A stretch of 64,000 nucleotides of DNA. Source: Chlorophyllum brunneum (taxonomy: Eukaryota > Basidiomycota > Agaricomycetes > Agaricales > Agaricaceae). The stretch lies in NCBI GenBank assembly GCA_963576785.1, contig OY756141.1, positions 1,116,001 through 1,180,000 on the forward strand, read 5' to 3'. A program made the position numbers and the translations under genes. Of this stretch, positions 1 to 12,645 are shown in pieces. The number at the start of each line of letters is the position of its first letter. Position 1 is the stretch's first letter. The notes beneath the pieces are model-generated. The model was given only the letters and a program-made list of their open reading frames with translations, made no database searches and was not told the origin of the DNA.

Positions 1-638
1 TGGCTGATCAAAAACCGCGCGTCCTGAGGCAGGGAGCGCGAGTCAGAAAAAAGCCTCGGGACCGAGCATCAAACGTAAAGACTCACACAGAGACCGTCGT
101 CATCGCCTTGGAACAAGCGCGACAGAACGGCTTCAGCCTTTGGCCATAGGCCATCAAGAATATACCGCCTGAACTGCGATACTTGAACAGATTCCATGGA
201 GTATCCCGACTCGGCTTCTAGCGTGGCGGCAGATTCACTGGAAAATAACATGTGTGACCGAATGCCATACGGGCTGAATAACACGAATACGTACATGTAG
301 CCCACGTCCCGTAGACTCTGTATGACAAGGCGAATAAACTCTTGCCTGTCCAGAAAGGAGTCGTCGTAGAGGAGAGTGCCAGGCAGGTCAACAGTCGCGA
401 CGATGGGGGCCTTGCCATGCTTTGTCACCCCATTCCCGGTTCCGTTTCCCAAAACCACGGGTGTAGTTGGGGACGAACGATTGGTGGCAGGGACTGACGA
501 GGGCAGGAAACCATTCCCATTGGAGTGGCCGTTCATGGAGGCGAGACCGTCCAAGCTGCTGCTGGGGACAGAGCTGGGGCCGGGGACGTCAGGTGAAAGG
601 GAGAGGTTTGAATTGTGGTCAGAGTCTGAGAATCTCAT
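1..638 (-). CDS. GID7: WDR26/Gid7-like GID E3 ligase subunit, N-terminal part (cut by window edge)
   Basis: Reads leftward off the window, so only the N-terminal region is present. After a Ser/Pro/Asn-rich stretch comes a LisH segment (DRQEFIRLVIQSLRDVGY, then SAATLEAESGY) and the start of a CTLH segment (RRYILDGLWPKAEAVLSRL, then ARFLIS). This order is typical of WDR26/Gid7, whose WD40 propeller would lie beyond position 1. Family role: scaffold or substrate-receptor arm of the GID/CTLH ubiquitin ligase, which degrades gluconeogenic enzymes in yeast. Exons 638-295, 237-87 and 23-1; the introns are 57 nt (GTACGT...TTCCAG) and 63 nt (GTGAGT...CTCAG). The first in-frame ATG is at 638. The frame stays open upstream to about 971 without an ATG and carries a GTAAGC donor-like site near 777, so a longer start using an upstream exon is possible. 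The LisH-CTLH order is seen; the Gid7 assignment is inferred because the propeller is missing. Confidence 0.72.
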
Positions 639-1404
639 GAGGTAGTAGGGAGAAGAGTGGTGGGTGAGTGTGGAGGGGAGAGGAGAGCTGTCGACTCTCT
701 GTCGCTTGCGAGCCCTGGTGTGTTCGGGGTCTGCCGTGGGGTGCGTCGGGCGGTAGGTCAGGGGAGAGGGGGAGGGCTTACCTGAGTCGTGGTCGGGCTG
801 GTCGTGGTCTGATCGGGGGCGAGTGGCGGGGACTCGGGAGGACGGGCGGGGGGCGGAGGATTCCAGGGCAGGGGGAGGATCTGCGGAGGGATGAGCCTCC
901 GTGTGGTGGATGCGGGAAGTGGAAGGATCAATGGTTGCAGAATGCTCAGAACACAGTGGTGGTTGGGACACAGGCTGGCGTCTTCACCGCAATTCTCGCA
1001 CGAAATCACCCGTTTATAGAAATCCAACTGGCATCCATGCTCCTTGTCCCTCTCTGGTAGAATGCTCAGATGCTATTCGATGCTAGATAGACACTCTCCC
1101 GTATAATATACTAGAATAATTGCGCTTTCATGGAACAAAGATGCTGCCGACAACCAAGGACAATATAAAACAAAAGGGGGTAATTGCGATAACAAAACAT
1201 AAGGATGCAGGACGGACAACAGACGCTTGACAACTAAAAACTTGCTGATTGTGGGAGATATATGATTGCTGAGTGATGATTTTCCGAATGGTACAAGGTG
1301 GGCTGTCCTCTTGGTTTTCTTTTTTGTTGCGAGCCCGCCCGTAATAGGGCCGTTTTTGATTTCAGATTGGTTTTGGTGATGCGGCCAGGCGATTCCTTGG
1401 CCGC
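639..1404. other. intergenic / possible 5' exon region between GID7-like and Ecl1-like genes
   Basis: Minus strand is open from 971 to 638 (Pro/Ser/His-rich, including an RARKRQR basic patch) in the Gid7 frame but has no ATG. It may be 5' UTR or an upstream coding exon. From about 1070 to 1404 I see no coding signal. Confidence 0.4.
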
Positions 1405-2821
1405 CTACAGCGGGACACGCGAAACGAAGCCCAAACTGCGTTCCCGTTCTCGATCGCGTTCCCTTCCCAATAGCCCGCTTCGTCCGTTCCCGAACCCGGG
1501 TGCCTGTGTCGAGCATCCGAAGCCGTCCAAATCCTCAACGCGAGTCCGTCCTCGCGGCCTTTCGCAATTCCTGCTTCCAGACCGAGATCTGTCGAAAATC
1601 TCGGCCTGCCGCACAACGGCCAGAGTCCGGCCACGATCTTCCATTCCAAGTAGCGCTTTCGGAGGTGGCGAACTGTTCCTCCGAAACGCCGTCCTGCCGC
1701 GGACAGGCTGGCCTGGCACTGACGACCAGTCGGTGCACTGCTTCCCATCAAATCGAGGGCGTAAATCCCGCTCGACCATTCGCGGTATAATCTCGGCCTC
1801 TTGCTGTGCGCGGGAGTGAGAGCGAGACGAGTCAGAGCGGCGACTGCTGCTGGACTCTGCAGGCACCCGACGACGTCCCCTTGGAGTAGTATGAATGGAA
1901 AATGGCATATTGCCTTCCTGCGGTGGTGGCTGCGATCTCAGCGTCATCTTTGGGGTGGGGGGAGAAGGCCGAGCTACCGTGCGGCCAGACGACGAAGATA
2001 CGGGAGATAATCGTGGGTCTCCTTTGCCTGGCAAGCTGAATTGCAGCAGTGAGAAATAAGCTGGTAGACTGGCGCGATTACGAGTACGCTTTGCCTTCTC
2101 AGTGTCTGCGGGCTTGACCTGACCCCCATCAGATCCCTTGTCCGAGGGAGCATCACTTTCCTCCGTATCCAGATTCTCTCGGGACGACAAGCCGAAGTCA
2201 GAAAAAACTTCGTCATCCTCGGTCGATGAATGCGAAAGAGGGGGAGCGCTTCGCGGAATGCCTCGCACGTGTCCAGAAGAAGACGATGTGGAAGATGACA
2301 TGCGTTTATGGACATGGGGAACAGTGGAGTGATTATTGGTACCAGATGGACGGCGGGTATACTGCAGGGCCGAGGGCTTTAGAGGGTATTGGTAGTTGGG
2401 TTGTTTGGGATTGCCGTCTTGAGCTAGCTCAGATCCATCGGAGTGTTCAGCCCGAACGGCGAGGCTGGCACCATCGTCTTCGTCGTCGTCGGTGCCCATA
2501 CTGGACCAGGTGGTTGAAGCGGCCGATGAGGGAAGAGTGTATGGGTCGCGACCCCGAACATTTTTGAGAGCCAAGCCGAGGGCAGAAGGCATGAGGGGTG
2601 GCACATCGCCGCCGTTGGTGTAGCCGAGATGGGGAGAAGAGAGGGCACTGCTGGAAGAGGAGATGGAGGGAGAAGTTGCATCACGACCCTGACAATCGTC
2701 ACTGCAGTAGGCTGACCTGGAGAAGAGAGAATGGGACGGGGAACGGAGGGGGAAGGAGGTGAAGAGCATACCCGTAGTCGAAGAGGTGCTTGCCGCAGAC
2801 GAGGCAGATTTCCTCGAACAT
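1405..2821 (-). CDS. Ecl1-type zinc-binding protein (life-span regulatory factor family)
   Basis: Two exons, 2821-2772 and 2716-1405, joined by a 55-nt GTATGC...TCCAG intron; predicted 453 aa. The N-terminus spans the intron and reads CLVCGKHLFDYG then SAYCSDDCQG. The Cx2CxxH...YCSxxC pattern is the signature of fungal Ecl1/2/3 zinc-binding proteins (Pfam Ecl1), which in fission yeast extend chronological life span under nutrient stress. The rest is low complexity: Ser/Arg/Asp-rich, with acidic runs (GTDDDEDDG) and many SP/TP sites, ending in an Arg/Glu repeat (GRERDRERERSLGF). That is much longer than yeast Ecl1 but usual for basidiomycete members. The zinc motif is seen; a stress or life-span role is inferred from the family only. 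Confidence 0.72.
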
Positions 2822-5739
2822 GGTGGGAGAGAGAGGAGGAGGGGGGAGGCAGTGATGAGACGGGGGAGTTGAGAACAAGGAGTCAGAGCTTATATAGGGC
2901 GATCCTGGGAGGTCGCAACATTCGCAACAGAAAACGAATTTTTGAAATGGCTTGGAAATGCCCAATTTAGCCCTCCGATCCAGGTCACACCCGTCCGTGT
3001 CACCCTGCCTTTTCTGCATATATCCAGATTACTCCCACTCCGGGTCACAGGCACTTCCCGGACCCCGTGCACCCGTCACCTGTCGATCCTCTCTCAATCC
3101 ACAACCCCGGTCTTGGTCGCACCGATAGGAGTCTCTTCTGCTCGGCAAATCACTCTCCAGCAGCCCACCGTCCAAGCACGCGCCCCACCACACGTTTGCC
3201 TCCACCGGACATCAGATGACGAGACTGCAAAGGTGTGGCCTGCAGCCCTACCACGTTCTCGCTCTTTGATTTTCTGCCTTCTCCTCTTCTCACAAAAAGT
3301 TTCATTGACCCACTGGCCCTGCCGCGCATCCAACGCCAGATGCCCGTCATGCCATCTCGCCCCGCCGCTTCCCAACAGAGCCCTGAGATAACGCCAGGGC
3401 TATGTTCTAGAGTGTTCTCCGGGAGATAAATAGTTAAATCCTTTTTTAGAATTTCCTTCGCTAAATGGAAGTGTGACAGGTCGTGACGCGCCTTTCACCT
3501 CCCGCCAGCAACGTCATGTATGAGATCAGATTGTGCGCTCTGTTGCCATACCAATTCAACCCCCCATAATCACAACCTATGTCTGCTGGGCACGCCTGAC
3601 ACACAGAGCCATCGTAATTACCAACCCGACTTCTCAGCACAGCTTCCATCGACTGACGATTATCTGTCTCATTGTTTATCTTATTCCGCAGTTCTCTGCA
3701 CTGACCCACTGGGTAACACATCATGTTTTGGGACGAACCTAAATGACACAAAGACCGCCCCATATGTTCACTTGACCTCTTGACTGCCACAGTCCTCACG
3801 ATCACTAATACCATCTTTCCATCACAAGGTCTTGGAATGATACAGAACATACCTTTCGGGTGGTTCAGTAGATCTTAGCGGGAGCTCAGCCTTCACTCCA
3901 GATGTGACGCAAAGTCTCTGGGCCGACACTGCTATGATGTAGCGGATAACGGAGTGGAGCAACGCTACACACGTTTAACATCGTCCTCTCCAACCCCCCA
4001 TGACCCTCATCACATCATCATCACCCATTCCAGAAGTCTTCTCGATCGGGACCCACACCACAATTTCAGATTGAGACTTTTGGGCAGGACAATCTCGAGC
4101 ACCACTTCGACCTAACCGTTTTTTGGATATCCCAAGGCCCTGCCTCTCCCGCTTGATCCCCACCTCAGCTGTTGTTTCCTCTGCTCGTGTGCCCGAGCGG
4201 ACTTATCCCACAATCTAACAGCCATCTCACACTCACTACATATCATTGGTACTTCCATTTACGCTGCTTCTCATAGAGGGGCTATTCATGGCTCAGCTAC
4301 TTACCGTCCTTCCACTTCGATTTTTCTGGATTGTCTCCGAGCACCTGTGTTATTGGTAACCACAAAACTGGTGGCCTGAACGCCGCCTTCTAGTCTGCGA
4401 CGCGTTATGGATCTCCTGGGCCACTCTCCCCCCTCTATTACGCTACAACGAAGCAAGATATCTGGATACGGAAGACTAGACGAAGCTGACATTTTATCCC
4501 ACCCCCTACCTTATCATACTTCACTCAAACTTGTTGGCACTCTGGCTATCCTATCACAATGGTTCTTCCCTACGTCGTGAATCGTCCACGTCACCGCCCT
4601 TCGATAAACTTTTTTTAGAACGTTCCATGGCCAGAATCAAGCTCCCGTCGAGTATCTAACGTAGCACACTTCAGGAGAAATGACTCATTCATCCTCCCCG
4701 GACAACAGAGGGGCATCGACTCCTAACATTGTGATCAGAATAGAAGCTCTACCTTAATTATAGGCCGTGGGGATCCTGCACTCAATTGGATCCTACAGGC
4801 ATAATAACCAATGGGTTATCCTACGTCCGGTCATCACTGCTCGCTCGCCGCCCGCTCTTGTGTCTGCCGCCATGAAGTATGATAACCACTACTCCGACCC
4901 TGGCAAACCGTGCTCCTTGCCTGAAAAAGGTGTTCCCAGAATATCTGGAACAGGTCACACAGCTGTTCAGCAGCAGCACCCCCAAATCACTTCAAACAGC
5001 CGCTTTCGCAAGCAGTGGAACTTGCCATACAATGCGTCAGATGCTTCCAAAAGATCGACTCCCCATTGTTCTGTGACATAACCGGTATCGTCTCGTCAGT
5101 CACATCACGGTAGAGTATGTTGCCATTGCTCTTCGTACCTGGGTTGAATTTTCTTCCCCTTCTTCCAATACCTCAACGGGTATGCCGTGATTTGGGGGGG
5201 ATGGATTAAATCTCCGCCTGATAGGATGCCACAGTAATGATGATGCTGTTATTTATGAATCATGTGTTCAGCCTGGGTCCTCCGATATTTGCGAAGGATC
5301 CAAATCTAATCTGGACCTTTCTAATGGCCCGACACATGAGCTAGGCCCTATACCGATACTCATCGCAAGTTTTGCCGAGCACAAAACCTTAATCATACCT
5401 AGTTCGTAAAGACAGTCAGAGCGGGGACTAGTTATATAGACGAATCTTAAAGCCTCAAGGCATCAAGTGGACCATGGATGAATAATCCACAGGACCTGAT
5501 GACACCCCGTATGTAACATACATGCTCTGAATGTGACCCAGACAACGGACACTTCGGTAAGTATTGGACGATAGTTTGGGGGCCAAGAGTTGAGCGGCAT
5601 TTGTCAAGCCTCGTATAGTCTGGTAGTAAGCAGGTGATCAGTGTAATCATGAATGGCATTATGTTAGTCAATGTATTAGTGGTTCTCCACACGTGTTGAT
5701 GAGAGGAGGAGTGGCAAACAACCAAAAGGTCAGCAGCTG
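2822..5739. other. gene-poor interval, no supported feature
   Basis: About 2.9 kb without a convincing gene. The open stretches on either strand are all under 150 codons, have unremarkable composition, and show no family motif or consistent splice chain. No tRNA fold, tandem repeat or transposon end was seen. It is the least dense part of the window. Confidence 0.5.
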
Positions 5740-6511
5740 TTAAAATCCGCAAACGTGCCGTATCCCGTACCCGAGTGTATCAACCATGTCACGAAGGCGT
5801 TGATGAATCAATGTGATGTTACCTGGCTTGAGGGGATGGATAAGGGTGGGAGAGGATGCCATGAGTACGGTATGTATACCTTTGGCGGATGGGGTTGGAG
5901 TCGGCGGCAGTCGAATTGAATTTTTGGCTTCAGGTTCGGCAATCGACAGATCGCAGTCGCGTTTATTCTCTATCCACGACGCTCAAAGTAACTTACCAGT
6001 CCTCGGTTGTTGAACTTGCACCGAATCACTTGCTCTAGAACGTGTGTTGCAGAGTCTTCTTCGGCTTCGAGAAGATGGAAACAGTTCCATTTGGGAAATC
6101 CAAGAATGTGTGACGAGAATCCTCTACTCGAGTTGAGCCGAATGATGCAACCCAACAATAGACCGTGGACCCTCCCAGTGGCGACCGTCTCGATACTAAT
6201 CCTTAGGCGCTATCATGTATATGTACATACCAACCCCAGGTTTCTCGGGAGCCTTCGGCTTTAGCCCTCTGTTCCCTTCCGAGAGCAGCTCTTCGGGTCT
6301 CGTCGGATACAGGTACAAGCAGAGCGACCGAGCGGGTCCTCAAATCCGATCCGAATTTCCAGATAGCCTTGACCAGGAAAAAAAATCATAAGAAAAAAAT
6401 CCAATGTACTAAGGATGATCCTCTTAAGGCAGTCAGCCACTCCGAAGAATGTTCTTTCCTTTGCGTTTTCTTCTGGTCTCCCACACCCACGACATCGAGG
6501 GAGTCCAGCAT
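5740..6511 (-). CDS. candidate five-exon gene of unknown function (about 190 aa)
   Basis: Not a recognised family. Five exons fit together in phase: 6511-6410 (starts MLDSLDVVGVGDQKK), 6367-6231, 6195-5997, about 5945-5898, and an exon starting near 5840 that ends with TAA at 5742-5740. The middle contains KWNCFHLLEAEEDSATHVLE and the last exon GNITLIHQRLRDMVDTLGYG. Donors are GTACAT, GTATGT, GTAAGT and GTATAC; every acceptor ends in AG. One intron (6230-6196) would be only 35 nt, which is short for this genome and is the weak point. Composition is mixed and charged, with no signal peptide or membrane segment. It could be a real lineage-specific gene or a decaying one. Confidence 0.4.
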
Positions 6512-7314
6512 CGACAAGTGACGTTCATTGTGAACCCCATACAACTTTTCTACACAAGTCTGATATCTCGTTCTAGTGGTTCAAATCGGAAAATACGTAG
6601 CACACGAATAGATGATATCCTGGTGCTTTACCCATCATTCCTTACATTGTTCGTAATGGCCATAAGTTGATATCAGTAAGTATCCGTACCCGATTTTGAG
6701 GGTGAGGAAAGGTGGGATAGCCCAAGCGTCGCAGAGCCCAGAAACAGGCGAAGTCGTCAGCTCGGGACCATACTATGCAAGCGAGAAGAAGGAGAGGAAA
6801 AAGCAGTAGGTGAGAAAGATATGATGCTGTTGCTCTACCAAAAATGAAACACATATTTTTTCCATGAGCCAGACTTTCGTGTGGCTGGTAAGTTACGTCG
6901 CTGCTTATGGGTATTTGTGGCAAACACCGATACTAACACTGAAAATTTTACTTATTGCCACACAGACACGGTACATGAGTATTGGGCTGTTATGAGAGGG
7001 GCGTGAGAACCGCTGACATAACCCTTCCAAAGCGTCAATATTCCCTCTACTGCTTCACAACCTCCTGGAATTTACGGGGTACAAGTAAAATGGAGAGCGG
7101 TCGGCCCGCAGCTTAACAGACGTATGTTTAGGCCTTGTCAGCATGAGAGGACTTGTTGATGGAATTGTTTCGGCCATCGCTCTCACACATCAACCCGGGC
7201 TAAACGTTGTGTATCCTCCAAACTCAAATGAAGTGAATGAATGAACAACAAAAATGACAGACAAAAGCATCCACAAGGCCGAAAAAAACGAACAGGTCCC
7301 TATACAACCAACCA
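6512..7314. other. intergenic, no feature seen
   Basis: About 800 bp between the candidate gene and the 3' end of VPS54. A 93-codon minus-strand ORF (6642-6923) with a hydrophobic Leu-rich run has no splice partners or family match. I see nothing else. Confidence 0.45.
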
Positions 7315-10300
7315 CTACTCCACTCGCGTCTGCGTATCGGACCCCTTTTCCGTGGGTGGTAATGGTGCATCCAGCGACTGTACCCGGGGCGAACCAACAG
7401 GCGTCCTGGCCCCATTGTGTTGCGGCGGGGAAGTGGTTCGAGTGGGTTTGTCTTCTTTGGGCTCGATTTCGTCGGTAGGAGGGGGAGGAGTGCTAAGGAT
7501 GCGATCCGGAATCGGGGGCGTAGACACGTTCAATTCTAAATTGCTCGTGGAGGCAGCTTCGCTCGAGAGCGCCAACGTGCTTGCGCTCGCAAGTGCATTC
7601 TGTGAAAATGTGCTTCCCATAGGGGACTTGGCTGGGAGCGGTGGAGGCGTTGATGTCGACGTCCGCGGACTCGAAGCCGTTTGGTTTGGAATTGGTAAAG
7701 CCTTCTCGATTGGCTTGTTAGAGCTATTCGCGCTCGTGTTCGACCGTGATAACAACCCCTTTAAGCGTTGATTTGCCGTCAAAGTATTGGCACGTGTTGG
7801 TGGAGATACGGGTGTGGGTGCAAGCACAGGTGAAGACACGTTCGCACGCGGGATCTGTTTCTCTGAGACCACAGTCTCTAACATACCCATTGGCGCCACG
7901 ACATTTTTGAGCCCAGAAAGCTCCTTATGCAAGAATTTGGCATCTGCAAGTAATCTGTAGAGTTAGAAGAGGTTTTATTAATAACACCCCAAAGTTTGTG
8001 TGGGAGGTCGCCGACGACGCATTTAAATGGACAAGAGTAATGTGGAGGGTGCGAAAAAGGGGGTCATGTTTGATCAGTATGTGAGCGACACTTTCGTGGT
8101 ATTGCGTCCACTCACCTCACTTTGGCATCTTGGTTGGGGAGTTCAATCTTCCCGTATACTTCCGATAACCGATGATTGATCCCAGCAAAAACCTCTGTCA
8201 TCACGTACTACACCGTGACGATTTAAATTAAACATCATCAGTATCATCATTACCCCGCGAAAAAAAAGCCAAGATTAGTTTCCCAGGTCGAAGCAAGTCC
8301 TCGGCAAGAATGGAGGGGTGTCGGAAGGTCCAAGTCTCCATTCCATATACATTATATGTGGGCCGAGAGGACCCGCGAGAAGAGAGAAGAAATTAATGAC
8401 TCACCTCAACAACAGCCGCGGATAAATACCTTGAAAGTACTTTGTGCAGCGTGACAGTTTCTTTGACTAGTGTTTGCATGTAGGCGTTAACGCCGCCATC
8501 ACTCGGTTGAGTCCAGTCTATCGCCTAGCGAAGGTCGACAGTAGAAATAAGCGTATGTCACATTCAAATGCAAGGCGGGTACGAAATTGGAACCCTTCAG
8601 TTCCGCATCCCGGGATCACATAGAAGATTCATACCTTTAGGGTCTCAATGTGAGCCGTCAGCCTGTCACCCATGATTGAGATCAGCTTCGCGTGAATCTC
8701 GGTCTGATGCACTTGGTAGTCCTATTATACACCAGAGAGGGTGGAGGTCAGCCCACGATAACAGCATTACGAGGAAAAACGGAGAAATGGGCTGAAAAGT
8801 TCAGAAATAAGGAAGGTGGGAAGTTATCATTAGTCTTCGGGGACGTGATGTTCCTACGCGGTCATTCTCGTGTCATGTAGCTGGTAAAAGATTTATGAAG
8901 CGAGGAGAAGACACGAGCGATGCCTGCCAAGCGCCACCATTTGCAGGATGTGACCATTAACTGGGTCCTGGGGTGCCAATATGCACCACTACAAGTTCAC
9001 AATTGCGCGATTCCATCAAATCAGCGAAAATGGTAAGGACTATTGCGCCACGTAGATGCGAACTGCGCTAGTCACAAGCAGATGGAAAGAAGTCCTGTCC
9101 CGCGGCGCAGAAAAGGTGTCGGGTTCTCCCGTAAGATGCGGATCCCACACGAAATTGCGCAATCGAGACTACTGATGGTCAAATGGAGAGGAAAGAAGGA
9201 TACGGAAGAATGAAGTAATAACCCAACACGAAAGGGCGACTCACCCTCTTGAGTTTATCAAAATCCACCAACAAGACGGCTTCAGCCTGATTCAGGTGCC
9301 TCCTAAACGTCTCTCGTACATACGGTATCAATTCGGACACGATACTTAGTGACTGTGACGCCAGGGCTGAAATGAAGTGAAACAAGAGGTCAGATTAGTC
9401 CCCAATTACCCATTCACAGTGTCATGGCGAGAACAGAAACGAGCCATATGTTCGGTATATCCGGAAATTGCCTGAATGTGGCAAGCGGAGAAGGTTCGCG
9501 TGAACATCTGAAACGAAATGTGGCACACGGCCTTGGAGACATCTCTGCCCCAGAAACAAAATCGAAGCAGAATGGGACAGAAGCGGAAAAAAGGCCCCCA
9601 TCATGTCAAATAGGGGAGAGGAAAGAGGACGAACCTAGGTGCTTTGCGGTGATATGCTTCAGCCCCGCACTTCTCATAGCACCCGCACCTAGCACCAGCT
9701 GACACGTCCGCGAATTGAACGTCATTAGGAATTCGACGACTTTATTAATTGTATCTTTTGTCAAGGTGCTGGGATGGACCGAGGGACCAGTCAGGTCCAT
9801 ATGGAATACGCGATTGGTGGATCCAAAACATACCTGAGATTGACCACAATTTTGAGGTAGTCAACGAGAAGAGTCAAGACCTCTATGGTCGCAGCAACAA
9901 TATAATACGATCTGTCTTCGATCTTCAGGTGCTTCGGATTGCCCTTTGTTGACTTTGTTGACTCTTTCGATCCTGAAGTAGGTATGGTCCCTATTTCAGC
10001 CAACTCTGCGAAGCTCTTGGTTGGAGGCAACACCTGCAAGCTGGGTGACTTCGGAGGTGGCGTTGGACTAGAGGGTGGGGTTGGAGCTGAGTCCTTCCTC
10101 CCATTCATCCTCGCCCCATTCACGGTGCCGCCCGCAGCAGGATCTGGAATCGGAAACACAGTACCCTCCGCACCGACCCTCAACTCTTCCGCATCCCTTA
10201 CCGCGCACTTCACAAGTACGTCCACAATGCCCTGCACCTGCACCCCAACCTCGACCTGATTCCACATCTCATCCAATACGACCCTTGCACACCGCTCAAC

Positions 10301-12570
10301 CCTTCCTTGATGGAACTTCCCAAGATACACCGAAGCCTGTCGGATGACCACACCACGGAGTCCGATTATCATGCGTCGACAGATGACTTCGCATTTGACC
10401 ACGAAGGTCATAGAATCAAAGTACAGCGCTAGGAAGTGTGGTAGAGGGAGGAGAGAATGGGGTTCTGTGCGTGCTTGCAAAAGCTTGGAGGAGGTTGTGT
10501 GTGAGAGTTCAGTTGTCGAGGAGAGGAGGTCGAAAAGGTCTTCGGTAATGCTTTGAAGTGATGTAGTTCTGGGCGTTGGGTGCTTCTTGGATAGAAAAGA
10601 TGCTCTGGAAAGAGGACTTGAATGGGAGGAGCTGGGTAAAACGGCGTACACATACTGTATTGACTCTAGTAGGCCGTTTATTATAATATTCTGTGTCTGT
10701 ATACTTTCAATCAATGTCAGGAATTGTTTATACACTCTTTGTAGTATTGGCATGAATTCAATGTGTTCCATGGTTTTGAGGTGCTGAACTAGCGCTGTTC
10801 TAAAGTAGGGCTCAGCTTCATCACGGTGGATGTAAATAGACGTCCTCACCTATTCTCTTCCTTGTCCTCCTCCCACTCCTTTTCAAATCCACTGACTGCC
10901 TTTTTCACTACACCCCTCACTTGACCTAACACATCCTCTCTCCATTTCAGTATCGCATCCTTAAGTCCCTTTGTCCGCACCAAATTCTGTAACAAAGGCT
11001 TCAGCCTGTCGCGTAGGGGTTCATCTTTCGCGTTGGCATCCGGTGCGTATCCATTGGTTTTGGTATCGTGAGGGCTCTGGGTTCGAATGACACGCTCTTC
11101 AAGATCATGTCTTAGAACAACAACCAGTTCTTGTGACAAACTCGTCGCGATTTCCAACGTCAGCGCCTGTAAATGGTTGGGTAGCTCGGAGAATGCAGCA
11201 AGGGCGGATAAGGGGAAACCAAGTGCTAGCCGTGGTTCTTGCTGTGTTTGAGCACTTCCATTTCCATTCTCCGCTTCCTCATGCATAGTTTCTAGTCTGG
11301 TCGGGATACTTCCATTGACCCTCACATTCTCTTGGTCGGTTTGTATCTGCCCTTCCCACATTCTCTCTAGCTCTTCTACAACCTCCAGCGCCCCACCCCA
11401 CTGTCCAGCACCGACCAAGGTTCTCGCAATTCTTGTCATTTCAACAACTCCTCCTACACCCTCCACTCCTTCCTTTATCTTGACCGCATTCTCAACCTTC
11501 CTACTCTTCTTGACTACGTCGAGGCCCTTTTTGGCTGTCTTTTCATCGACATCTCTGAGAAGGGCCCGAAGTTTGGATATCCTGTCTAGGCATACATCGG
11601 ATTCGGACTGAAGGTCTTGGAGGTTCGTGAGAGCGGCGAAGAAAGAGGTGGATCGGATTGATATTTCGCGGACGAGATGTTGTTCGACTGTATCGGCGTA
11701 ATGTGAGAACTTGTCAAGTAGGGGTGGTGTATGGGAGAGGGAGGATGTCGGGTCGGTTATGTAGTCCACTGGAGCGATTCCTGAGGATGACGAAGGCCTT
11801 GAGGTTTGTTTAGGAGGGATGTCGGGGTGCTCAGTGACGTTTGCAAATATAGTGGGATCGGCAAGGTTGAAGGCCCGTTCGAAGAAGACGGAAGGGACAG
11901 TTTCGAGCGATGGGATCGTTCTACCGTGGGCAGGAACAAGTGATGGGCGAGGTGACGAGGGGAGGTTGGTATCGGATGCAATGGATGGGCGAGGTGTAAC
12001 GTTGTCATCTTCTCCGTGAGTTTGTAGAGTCGAAGAATCAAGTTGGGCCTGGCCTTGACGTCCTAGACGGGTATTTCTCTCAAAGCGATCCCACTCTGGC
12101 GCAATTGCACGGAGGTAGGAGTCGAAATCCTTTCGACGGACGCGTGGGAGGTCTGCAGGGGGTACAGCTGGAAGAGATGAGTGGGCCTTTGGAGGTGCCT
12201 GTTTCTTGCGTGGGTTATTCAATACTGTTGATATCGCTGTGGATGCATCGGGGTTGATTAGTGAGTAGTTCGGAGGTTGATGTGACGTACCATGGAATCC
12301 GTGTCTAGAGCTACTCCATTCGTTGGGTAGGGTTCCGAGGGCAAGATTCGCGGTGGATGTGTTGAGGGCTCCTAAAGGGAAGGGTGTAGGGGTCGGCTGG
12401 TTAAAGTAGTCTGCTCCACGGCCTTCAGTCGTGGCGGACACACTGGCGGGGCCGGGTCTGCGAGACGAGGGGTCCCAGGTGAATCTATAGGGGCGGGCAG
12501 GGGGTAGTGGCTGCGCGGCAGCATCTGGGGGGGTGGCAGGGCGTGAGGGCGTGGATGAGGCTTCTGACAT
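7315..12570 (-). CDS. VPS54: VPS54-like subunit of the GARP tethering complex
   Basis: Large multi-exon gene for the Vps54 subunit of the Golgi-associated retrograde protein complex, which tethers endosome-derived vesicles at the trans-Golgi. The first exon (12570 to about 10859) has a Pro/Ser-rich leader and then the Vps54 N-terminal coiled region (ISIRSTSFFAALTNLQDLQS). After a 50-nt intron the second exon carries FVVKCEVICRRMIIGLRG and ends IEVLTLLVDYLKIVVNL. Smaller exons follow: NSRTCQLVLGAGAMRSAGLK (about 9820-9640), ASQSLSIVSELIPYVRETFR (about 9370-9240), HAKLISIMGDRL (about 8725-8635), one near 8523-8407, and one near 8190-8115. A long low-complexity Ser/Pro/Thr tail ends at 7315. The NSRTCQLVLGAGAMRSAGLK block is strongly diagnostic of Vps54. 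Head to head with the metaxin-like gene, 75 bp between start codons. Confidence 0.9.
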
Positions 12571-12645
12571 TGTGGGGGACGGCAGGAGACGTGTTAAGAA
12601 ATAACACAGGATTGCCTTTTTTGGCACTCCTCTTCCAAACATACC
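12571..12645. promoter_or_regulatory. 75-bp bidirectional promoter between VPS54 and metaxin-like gene
   Basis: Only 75 bp separate the two divergent start codons. Both promoters and 5' UTRs must share or overlap this segment. No clear TATA box is visible. Confidence 0.5.

Noticed and set aside
3461..3850. 129-codon minus-strand ORF in the gene-poor interval
   Set aside because: No motif, no splice partners, and overlapping equally long ORFs on the other strand.
7241..7771. 176-codon plus-strand ORF, Gly/Ser-rich
   Set aside because: Antisense to the low-complexity tail of VPS54.
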